NCBI GenBank assembly: GCA_045643785.1
Contig: JAZRFR010000082.1
Span: 1 to 15,084, forward strand
Length of the DNA: 15,084 bases
Direction of reading: 5' to 3'
From: CAMEON01 sp045643785
GTDB lineage: Bacteria; Bacillota; Clostridia; Oscillospirales; CAG-272
Shown here piece after piece: positions 7,443 to 13,001 of the stretch. The position numbers and the translations under genes were made by a program. Below the pieces are notes generated by a model. The model was given only the letters and a program-made list of their open reading frames with translations, was not told the origin of the DNA and did no database searches. The stretch's first letter is position 1. Each line of letters starts with the position of its first letter.

Positions 7443-8534
7443 ATGGAAAATACGACTGTAAAGACCCCGAAAAAGACACTTTGGCTCCGCGCCTTGTGCA
7501 TCACCCTGGCGGTTTTGATCCTTGCCGCCATTCCCCTCGTCCTGACTCCCATCCTCATGCCCAAGTACCTTACGGTGTCCAAGGAGGGAAGCCTCACCGA
7601 GGAATACTATGCCTCGGTGGCCGAAACCAACCACGACGTGATCTTCGTCGGAGATTGCGAGATTTTTGAATCCTTCATCCCCGCCATTCTGTGGGAGGAA
7701 TACGGCATTTCCTCCTATCTCCGCGGCGGCGCCCAACAGCTCGTCTGGCACTCCTACTACATGTTGGAGGATGCCCTCCGCTACGAGACCCCCAAGGCCG
7801 TGGTCTTCAACGTCTACGCCTTGTGCTACGGCGAGCCTCAGAAGGAGGCCTACAACCGCATGGCGCTGGACGGCATGGAATGGTCAAGCGTAAAAGCCGA
7901 GGCTATCAAAGCCTCCATGACCGAGGAAGAAGACTTCCTCAGCTACGTATTCCCCTTCCTCCGCTTCCACAGCCGTTGGAGCGAGCTGACCGCCGAGGAT
8001 TTCACCTACGCATGGGGAGATAAGCCCACTGTCTCGGACAGCGGCTACCTTATGCAAACGGGAATCAAGCCCGTCGATCCGAACAGCGAATTCACACCTA
8101 CGCCGCTGCTGGATCCCGATCTTCCTGAAACGGCCATGGCGTATCTCGACCGTATGCGCGAGCTGTGCGCCGAAAAGGGAATTGAGCTGATCCTGATCAA
8201 AGCCCCCACCAACTTCTGGCGCTACCATTGGTACGACGAATGGGAAAGTCAGATCAACGCCTACGCCGCCGAGCATAGCCTGGCCTACTACAACCTCATT
8301 CCCAAGGCCGATGAGATGGGGCTGGACATGACCACCGACACCTACGACGAAGGGGCCCACCTCAACGTCTACGGGGCGGAAAAGCTTTCCCGCTACTTCG
8401 GCAAGATCCTTAGCGACACCCACAAAATACCCGATGGACGGGTCAACAGCCACGCCTCTGCCGTATGGGAGAAGCGAGTGGATGCCTACTACGCCCGCAA
8501 GGCGCAAATGGAAAAAGCAAATCATACCCCCTGA
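7443..8534 (+). CDS. SGNH-hydrolase-like membrane-anchored protein, functional counterpart of DltD/AlgX
   Basis: 363 aa. ATG at 7443 follows GGGGGTG and lies 12 bases after the MBOAT stop. Residues about 12-37 form one hydrophobic N-terminal anchor, so the rest is extracytoplasmic. SGNH blocks: IFVGDCEIFESFIP (67-80), where the usual catalytic Ser of GDS is Cys72; RGGAQQ (Gly95/96); VFNVYALCY with Asn123; and YDEGAHLN with Asp302 and His306. I recall the conserved clostridial features GDCE, YNRMALDGMEW and a long C-terminal helix from related proteins found beside MBOAT genes, so Cys72 is probably a family trait rather than an error. Role by analogy: final transfer of the acyl or aminoacyl group from the MBOAT side to the polymer. 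It is not a standard DltD, and the substrate is unknown. Confidence 0.8.
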   Translation: MENTTVKTPKKTLWLRALCITLAVLILAAIPLVLTPILMPKYLTVSKEGSLTEEYYASVAETNHDVIFVGDCEIFESFIPAILWEEYGISSYLRGGAQQLVWHSYYMLEDALRYETPKAVVFNVYALCYGEPQKEAYNRMALDGMEWSSVKAEAIKASMTEEEDFLSYVFPFLRFHSRWSELTAEDFTYAWGDKPTVSDSGYLMQTGIKPVDPNSEFTPTPLLDPDLPETAMAYLDRMRELCAEKGIELILIKAPTNFWRYHWYDEWESQINAYAAEHSLAYYNLIPKADEMGLDMTTDTYDEGAHLNVYGAEKLSRYFGKILSDTHKIPDGRVNSHASAVWEKRVDAYYARKAQMEKANHTP

Positions 8535-8561
8535 TCCAACAAAAGAAAGGAAACAATCATT

Positions 8562-9062
8562 ATGAAAACCGTTAAAACCACGCTTATCCGCACTCTGGCC
8601 TGCCTGCTGGCCATCCTCACCCTCACCCTTTGCTTCGCTGCTTGCGGCGGCGGCTCGAATGCCGGCCTGTCCTTCAAGACCAAGAATAACGTTGAGATCG
8701 TCATCGGCGCTGATGCGGACGATACCATCAGCAAGCTTGGCAATTGGAGCGCCCAGAACAGCTCCGACTCCTGCGGCGGCTTCTCGGGCAAGGACTACAT
8801 CTATACCTACAGCGGTTACCGCGTATCCACCACTCCCGCCAAGGACGGCCAGATCATCTGCAAAATCGAGCTGACCGACGATTCCGTCAAGACTCCCCAG
8901 GGTCTCTACATCGGCATGAGCCGCGCTGATGCCGAGAAGGCAATGAAGGGCTTCACCGCCGAGTCTGTGGGCGATAATCTGGTCTACACCGAGGGTAACA
9001 CCAAGCTGCAGGTCATCTTCCGCGACGGTACCGTTTCGGGCATCGTATACGTAGCCAAGTAA
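8562..9062 (+). CDS. Small lipoprotein of unknown function
   Basis: 166 aa, ATG at 8562 behind AAAGGA (8546-8551). Residues 1-28 form a lipoprotein signal peptide with lipobox CFAAC (Cys28), followed by a Gly/Ser linker. The mature domain (about 36-166) contains the segments SDSCGGFSGKDYIYTYSGY and IELTDDSVKTPQGLYIGM. These resemble, from memory, a small beta-rich domain found in other clostridial lipoproteins. The single mature Cys71 beside the Gly pair fits that pattern. No enzyme motif is seen. It follows the SGNH-like gene by 27 bases, so it is probably an accessory envelope protein of the same operon. Confidence 0.75.
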   Translation: MKTVKTTLIRTLACLLAILTLTLCFAACGGGSNAGLSFKTKNNVEIVIGADADDTISKLGNWSAQNSSDSCGGFSGKDYIYTYSGYRVSTTPAKDGQIICKIELTDDSVKTPQGLYIGMSRADAEKAMKGFTAESVGDNLVYTEGNTKLQVIFRDGTVSGIVYVAK

Positions 9063-9105
9063 TTCCCGCCAACTCTCTATACTCCCCCGAAAGGAGACAA
9101 ATTCT

Positions 9106-9969
9106 ATGATGAAGACCTGTACTGAATTCGGCCCCTTTCTCCGTGTCTACGGCTTTGAGGCTGCGATCAAGCGCATCAAGGCTCTGGGCTACGATGCCAT
9201 CGATTACGGTAGTTTCTGCCATACCGAGAACAAGATCTTTCACGTTTCCGAGGAGGAATTCGCCGCTACCCTGAAACGGGAGCGGGAGTTCATCGAGGAT
9301 AGCGGCCTGTTCGTCAACCAAACCCACGGCGCATGGCGGTGGCCTGCCATGGACTTCTCCGAGTACGACCGCGCCGAGCGCTACGCCGCCATGGAAAAGG
9401 GTATCCGCGGCACCGCTCTGCTGGGCGCGCCCTACTTTGTGATCCATTGCATCATGCCCTTCGGTGAGAACAATCCCGACCACAAGGAAAAGCTGTGGGA
9501 AATGAACGTGGAGTACTTCTCCCGCCTTTGCAAGGTGGCTGAGGAGGTGGGCGTGACCATCTGCTTTGAGAACCTGCCCTTTACTTCGCTCCCCCTGTCC
9601 CGTTGGAATGAGACCTTGGAGTTCGTGAAGCTCATGAACACCCCCACCATGAAGATGTGCCTGGACACGGGCCACGCCTCGGTCTACGGCGACTCCCCCG
9701 CCGAGGCCGTCCGCGCCATCGGCAAGGATCTGCTGGCCACCCTTCACATCCATGACAACGACGGCCACGGCGATCGCCACTGGCTCCCCGGGGAGGGCGT
9801 GATCGATTGGGTGGACTTCACGAAAGCACTCCACGAGATCGGTTTCGAGGGCTGTGTGTCCCTGGAAACAACGGTCAAGCACGAGGGAGATCCCGAGTTG
9901 TGGGATGCCAAAGAGAGGGAACTGTTCGCCAAGGTGAGAGCTATGGCGGATGGGACGTACGGAATGTAA
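9106..9969 (+). CDS. Sugar phosphate isomerase/epimerase (xylose-isomerase-like TIM barrel)
   Basis: 287 aa, normal for the family. The strong ribosome site AAAGGAG (9090-9096) serves ATG 9106 or the adjacent ATG 9109. Barrel metal-site signatures: ICFENLP (Glu155), CLDTGHA (Asp187, His190), LHIHDNDG followed by DRHWLPGEG (His216, Asp223, His225) and SLET (Glu253). These fit the AP-endonuclease-2/IolE/IolI-like fold that binds a divalent metal and isomerises or epimerises small sugars and polyols in the cytoplasm. The substrate cannot be named. Fold relatives in inositol catabolism and the phosphatase earlier in the operon make a polyol plausible, but that is inference. Last gene of the operon, 43 bases after the lipoprotein gene and followed by a heptamer repeat and a terminator. 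Confidence 0.88.
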   Translation: MMKTCTEFGPFLRVYGFEAAIKRIKALGYDAIDYGSFCHTENKIFHVSEEEFAATLKREREFIEDSGLFVNQTHGAWRWPAMDFSEYDRAERYAAMEKGIRGTALLGAPYFVIHCIMPFGENNPDHKEKLWEMNVEYFSRLCKVAEEVGVTICFENLPFTSLPLSRWNETLEFVKLMNTPTMKMCLDTGHASVYGDSPAEAVRAIGKDLLATLHIHDNDGHGDRHWLPGEGVIDWVDFTKALHEIGFEGCVSLETTVKHEGDPELWDAKERELFAKVRAMADGTYGM

Positions 9970-9970
9970 A

Positions 9971-10019
9971 TGCAAAACGCAAAATGCAAAATGCAAAATC
10001 GAGAACGGTTTTGACCTTG
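9971..10019 (+). repeat. Partial copy of the TGCAAAA-heptamer element
   Basis: Four tandem heptamers (TGCAAAA at 9971-9977, CGCAAAA, TGCAAAA, TGCAAAA to 9998) begin one base after the TAA of the isomerase gene. The following bases, GAACGG then ACCTTG (10003-10019), match the interior of the 193-bp element just inside its left end (GAACGG and ACCTTG within 5405-5420). So this is a left-end fragment of the same family, cut off before the right inverted repeat. The terminator starts ten bases later. Confidence 0.65.
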
Positions 10020-10028
10020 CATAAAGAG

Positions 10029-10058
10029 AACCCGCAGGGATTAAAATCCCTGCGGGTT
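10029..10058. terminator. Bidirectional intrinsic terminator between convergent genes
   Basis: AACCCGCAGGGATT (10029-10042) and AATCCCTGCGGGTT (10045-10058) are a perfect 14-bp inverted repeat. It is GC-rich at its base and followed by TATTTT on the plus strand and TTCTCTTT on the minus strand. It ends the eight-gene operon and, in the other direction, the anti-sigma gene, whose TAA overlaps the stem's end. Confidence 0.9.
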
Positions 10059-12025
10059 TATTTTGGTGAAGGCCAATTATCGTAGCAGTCGGGAAAGAGG
10101 GATTTGTGTATGGAGAAAAGGTCGGCCAGATCCTCCTTGGTCAGCAATTCATAGTCTTCATAGGCGATCTCCAGCCAGTACAGGCCTCCGTTATAGTACG
10201 CCAGCAATTCGTGAGTGGTGGGCGTAATGAATTGATACAGGCCGACGCTTGTTCCTGTGACCTGTTCGCCGTTACCCAACAAGAGAGCAACCATGACGCC
10301 GTTTCCGAATTCGCCGTAGTAGTAAAATTCTTTCTCGCTGAAGTTGTAGTGATCCCAGGCAATACAGGATTCCAGCATGTTGGCGTAGGGGAGCGTTTTG
10401 TCGTAGGTGTGGAAGTAGATCGCGGAATCCTGATCGGGCATGGTAAAGGAATATTCCCAGTAGCCCTGCTGCTCGCCTCCTGTCTTGGATTCAACGAACG
10501 CTCCGTTGAGAATGAGCAGTGGCTCCATGTCAGTGGCGAACTTGAAGCGGACGGTGACCTTTTCACCGGGGACGTAGGCTTCCTCGATGGGCTCGTAGAG
10601 CCACTCCTCACCAACGGCCATGGTGAGATTGGAGAGGACGGTGGGTTCTTCAACGATGGGCACCGCCACCGTCAGCACGTTGTCAAAGGTCTCTTGCGCG
10701 CCGTTGTAGGACAGCCTCAGCCCGTACACTCCCGTAGGCGCATCGGTGGGGATGGAGAATGCGTAGGAGTTTCCCCCTTTTTGCCCCGTCAGTACGTTGC
10801 AGGGTCTCGGCGGAACGCCGGTGGGGGCGGAGATGCCGCCTATGGTATAGTCGGAACCTATGTGATACAGTGTGGCTGTGGGCTGGTAGGAATAAGGATC
10901 TCCCACAAAGGAGAAGGGGTCGCCCTCGTTGACCACCCAAGCCTCTACGGTGAGCATATCGCCGGGAATGGCAAAGCCCCCGAATGGCTCATAGCCGAAG
11001 GAGAAGGGGTGACCGTCCTCAAGGAGCGGATATTCGAGGGCAGTGTCGGTGGGCACTGCCACCGTCAGAACCCCCGCAAAGCTTTGCGACACGCCGCCGT
11101 GGGAAAGCTCCAGAGCGTAGTCACCCGTAGGTGCATCGGCGGGGATGAAGAATTCCTGGGTCACGCGGCCTACGTCGCCCGGATTGACCGTGACCTCGGT
11201 GTAATCCTCAGTGACGTCAAACATGCCCTCGATGCGGTAGCCGGTGTCCGAATGGACGAGCACGGCGGCGGGGGCAAAGCCCATGGAGGTGAAGAGATAG
11301 CCGTCGTTACGTACCCAGGTCTCTATAGTGAGCCGATCGCCGGGAATGGCAAAGCCCTCGAAGGGCTCATAGCCGAAGGAGTAGTCAGAGTAAATAACAG
11401 GGGGATCGATGGGGAGCACCACGCTCACCATCCTGCTGAATACCTGTCGCTCCCCGCCGTAGGACAGCACCAGGTCGTACACACCGGTGGGGGCATCCTC
11501 GGGAATGGAGAAGGTCTGGACACACGTTCCCACGTCTCCCGTGTTGACCGTAAACGTGACGTAGTCCTTGGTCATGGGGAAGTACCCCTCAATGGAATAG
11601 CCGGTTTCTGTATGGACCAGCGCGGCGGTGGGGGCGAAGCCCGTGGAGGAGCCCTCATAGGTGAAGGGCGCACCCTCGTTCTTTACCGACGTGTCCAGTC
11701 TGAGGTCGGTTCCGACCGGGACAGGGCCGCTCAAAAAGGAGACTGAGTGGCTGAAGGAGAAGTTCCCCTCGGCGGGAGGGGTATAGCCCGGCCCCACAGG
11801 CTCGCCCATCCGTCCCCAGGCCACCATGCCCACCACGGCGGCAATGGCCACGATGAAGCAGATGCAGGCCACACCCCACCCGCTGTTCAGGACGTGGGAC
11901 AGGGCGGCAAAGCGGCTCTCGGGCTTCTCGGCGGGGGAGGCTCCCAGGGCGGGCACCAGCGCGGCCTCGGTTATGTATTCCTCGGAAATACCCGTCATTT
12001 TCTCAAATAAAATTTCACCTTTCAC
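10058..12025 (-). CDS. Single-pass membrane protein with three extracellular repeats, probable anti-sigma/sensor
   Basis: 655 aa from a GTG at 12025 that overlaps the sigma-factor TGA by four bases (GTGA); the GGGGG run in the sigma gene's end is the ribosome site, so the two are translationally coupled. Residues 1-49 are cytoplasmic and include ISEEYITEAA, like the short N-terminal tail of many clostridial proteins encoded after ECF sigma genes. Residues about 50-70 form one membrane helix. Outside lie three homologous beta-rich repeats of about 115 aa (about 88-206, 215-325, 341-456), each ending in a segment such as IPxDAPTGxYxLxLSxGG. A different C-terminal domain follows (about 460-655). 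No Zn-binding HxxxCxxC anti-sigma motif is seen. Family-based guess: it holds the sigma factor at the membrane until an envelope signal or ligand is sensed. Anti-sigma activity is inferred from gene pairing only. Confidence 0.75.
   Translation of the reverse strand: MKGEILFEKMTGISEEYITEAALVPALGASPAEKPESRFAALSHVLNSGWGVACICFIVAIAAVVGMVAWGRMGEPVGPGYTPPAEGNFSFSHSVSFLSGPVPVGTDLRLDTSVKNEGAPFTYEGSSTGFAPTAALVHTETGYSIEGYFPMTKDYVTFTVNTGDVGTCVQTFSIPEDAPTGVYDLVLSYGGERQVFSRMVSVVLPIDPPVIYSDYSFGYEPFEGFAIPGDRLTIETWVRNDGYLFTSMGFAPAAVLVHSDTGYRIEGMFDVTEDYTEVTVNPGDVGRVTQEFFIPADAPTGDYALELSHGGVSQSFAGVLTVAVPTDTALEYPLLEDGHPFSFGYEPFGGFAIPGDMLTVEAWVVNEGDPFSFVGDPYSYQPTATLYHIGSDYTIGGISAPTGVPPRPCNVLTGQKGGNSYAFSIPTDAPTGVYGLRLSYNGAQETFDNVLTVAVPIVEEPTVLSNLTMAVGEEWLYEPIEEAYVPGEKVTVRFKFATDMEPLLILNGAFVESKTGGEQQGYWEYSFTMPDQDSAIYFHTYDKTLPYANMLESCIAWDHYNFSEKEFYYYGEFGNGVMVALLLGNGEQVTGTSVGLYQFITPTTHELLAYYNGGLYWLEIAYEDYELLTKEDLADLFSIHKSLFPDCYDNWPSPK
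10961..11381. repeat. Near-identical 43-bp direct repeat inside the sensor gene
   Basis: Bases 10961-11003 and 11339-11381 differ at only two of 43 positions and are 378 bases (126 codons) apart. They encode the FGYEPFxGFAIPGD stretch that begins repeat domains 3 and 2. The remaining parts of those domains are more diverged, so this stretch is either under strong constraint or kept alike by recombination. Confidence 0.8.
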
Positions 12026-12573
12026 GGTGTATACCCCCTTTCGGTGAGATAGGCCCGCAACCCCTCGCGGGTACGGGTGATGCGCTTGGTGGCGGCGTTG
12101 GCGGTCATGCCGTAGTGCCGCGCCAGCTCTTTGACGCTGTGGTTGTACCAGTACCGCCCCACAAAAAGCTGACGGTCAAGCTGGGACAGGGTGCCCAGGT
12201 ATTCGTCCAGCCACCCGCAAATAACCGAGCTTTCGGTCTCGTCGGGAGCGGGGATGATGTCCTCCAGCTCCTCAAAGGCGATGGTCAGGGTTGCATCTCG
12301 ACACTCTCTGCGGAGGGATTTGAGGCGGTTGAGGGAGATGTTGCGGGTGAGCTTGCCCAGATAGGCGCACAGGTTCTGCGGCCACTTGGGGGGCATGGAG
12401 TTCCACGCGGCCACCCAGGTGTCGTTGACGCACTCCTCGGCGTCGGGCGGGCTGTTCAGAATATTCATGGAGACCGTGTGGCAGTATCGTCCATACTGTC
12501 TCTGGGAGATTTCGATGGCCTGCTCGTCACGGGCGTGATAGAGCGCCACGATCTCGTGGTCGTTTAGGATCAT
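12022..12573 (-). CDS. ECF-type RNA polymerase sigma factor
   Basis: 183 aa starting at ATG 12573, fixed by the strong site AGAAAGGAGGTC directly upstream; a longer frame to 12699 runs through the promoter and is rejected. Region 2 spans about residues 8-75, with the core-binding and -10 recognition segment DAEECVNDTWVAAWNSMPP. A variable linker (about 90-120) follows. Region 4 is at about 125-177, with a helix-turn-helix, HSVKELARHYGMTANAATKRITRTREGL (split here as HSVKELARHYG and MTANAATKRITRTREGL). Regions 1 and 3 are absent, as in ECF (group IV) sigma factors. It directs polymerase to a small set of promoters, and the coupled downstream membrane protein is its probable inhibitor. Targets cannot be told from this window. 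Confidence 0.9.
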   Translation of the reverse strand: MILNDHEIVALYHARDEQAIEISQRQYGRYCHTVSMNILNSPPDAEECVNDTWVAAWNSMPPKWPQNLCAYLGKLTRNISLNRLKSLRRECRDATLTIAFEELEDIIPAPDETESSVICGWLDEYLGTLSQLDRQLFVGRYWYNHSVKELARHYGMTANAATKRITRTREGLRAYLTERGYTP

Positions 12574-12633
12574 GGTTGACCTCCTTTCTCGGGGATTGTC
12601 ATGTCCCTTCATCCTTATACACAACGCGGCGGG

Positions 12634-12655
12634 GGCAAATGTGCCGTCGTTTGCC
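12634..12655 (-). repeat. Small inverted repeat in the sigma-factor leader
   Basis: GGCAAA (12634-12639) and TTTGCC (12650-12655) are inverted around ten bases, lying between the predicted -10 (12671) and the start codon of the sigma gene. It could form a small leader hairpin. There is no T run, and the function is unknown. Confidence 0.25.
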
Positions 12656-12670
12656 AAATTTTCTGAGAAA

Positions 12671-12699
12671 AGTATAGCACAAACCCGAGAAAAATGCAA
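12671..12699 (-). promoter_or_regulatory. Promoter of the sigma/anti-sigma pair
   Basis: On the minus strand TTGCAT (12694-12699) and TATACT (12671-12676) are 17 bases apart, a good sigma-A-type match about 95 bases upstream of the sigma start codon. The -35 hexamer lies inside one arm of the inverted repeat at 12695-12720. An additional ECF-type autoregulated promoter could overlap but is not recognisable. Confidence 0.65.
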
Positions 12700-12720
12700 G
12701 ATTTTGTGGCGAATCTTGCA
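12695..12720. promoter_or_regulatory. Perfect 9-bp inverted repeat between divergent promoters (candidate operator)
   Basis: TGCAAGATT (12695-12703) and AATCTTGCA (12712-12720) are exact complements around eight bases. The left arm covers the -35 of the sigma promoter and the right arm ends 18 bases before the -35 of the symporter promoter. A dimeric repressor could bind here. As RNA it is not followed by a good T run in either direction within a transcribed region, so a terminator is less likely. Confidence 0.45.
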
Positions 12721-12738
12721 AAAAAGTCGAAATTTCTA

Positions 12739-12767
12739 TTGACAAACCGTGAGTTTTATGCTATAAT
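12739..12767 (+). promoter_or_regulatory. Consensus promoter of the riboswitch and symporter gene
   Basis: TTGACA (12739-12744) and TATAAT (12762-12767), both perfect, are separated by 17 bases. Transcription would start near 12774, about 50 bases before the glycine aptamer. Confidence 0.9.
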
Positions 12768-12821
12768 ACCCCCATCGTTCCCCGTGATGCCGTCGGAATC
12801 CCCGTGAGACCGCCGGCGGAG

Positions 12822-12911
12822 GAGCTCTGGAGAATCCCTTAAATGGGTGCCGAAGGTGCAAGGTGGCTGTGCAAGTAGCCGCTGAATCTCTCAGGCAAAA
12901 GGACAGAGCAG
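12822..12911 (+). promoter_or_regulatory. Glycine riboswitch, single aptamer
   Basis: The conserved core words of the glycine aptamer appear in order: GCTCTGGAGAA (12824-12834), GTGCCGAAGGTGCAA (about 12847-12861), a small hairpin GGCT/AGCC, then CTGAATCTCTCAGGCAAAAG and GACAGAGC (to 12909). The closing helix P1 is GCTCTG (12824-12829) with CAGAGC (12904-12909). Only one aptamer is visible; the 50 bases upstream (12774-12822) may hold the partial 'ghost' element found beside single aptamers, but I cannot fold it with confidence. Glycine binding stabilises P1. It is placed in front of a symporter expected to carry glycine or alanine. Confidence 0.92.
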
Positions 12912-12949
12912 GCAAACAATGTGATATTGTGTCTGCATCCTATTTCAGA

Positions 12950-12977
12950 GCTGCCGTGGTTCGGCAGCGTTTTTTTA
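12950..12977 (+). terminator. Riboswitch-controlled intrinsic terminator
   Basis: GCTGCCG (12950-12956) and CGGCAGC (12962-12968) form a 7-bp GC stem with a TGGTT loop, followed by GTTTTTTTATTT. It lies 25 bases before the symporter start codon and after the aptamer, so it is the expression platform. The bases just before it, CAGAGCT (12946-12952), can instead pair with AGCTCTG of P1 (12823-12829), which would break the terminator's first three pairs. Confidence 0.88.
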
Positions 12978-13001
12978 TTTCATTTTTAAGGAGGAAATAC
13001 C

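Noticed and set aside
6246..7751. Minus-strand frame of about 500 codons across the MBOAT and SGNH genes
   Set aside because: It spans a boundary between two well-supported plus-strand genes, lacks membrane or domain features and has a His/Asp/Gly-rich shadow composition.
10106..11746. Plus-strand frame opposite the sensor gene
   Set aside because: Its periodic content only mirrors the repeats of the minus-strand gene. There is no ribosome site, and it would lie directly downstream of a strong terminator.
12574..12699. N-terminal extension of the sigma factor to 12699
   Set aside because: The extension covers the sigma promoter and leader and has no homology to region 2. The AGAAAGGAGG site fixes the start at 12573.
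12774..12822. A second (upstream) glycine aptamer
   Set aside because: The GCCGAAGG and CTCTCAGG core words occur only once, so the leader can hold at most a partial ghost element.
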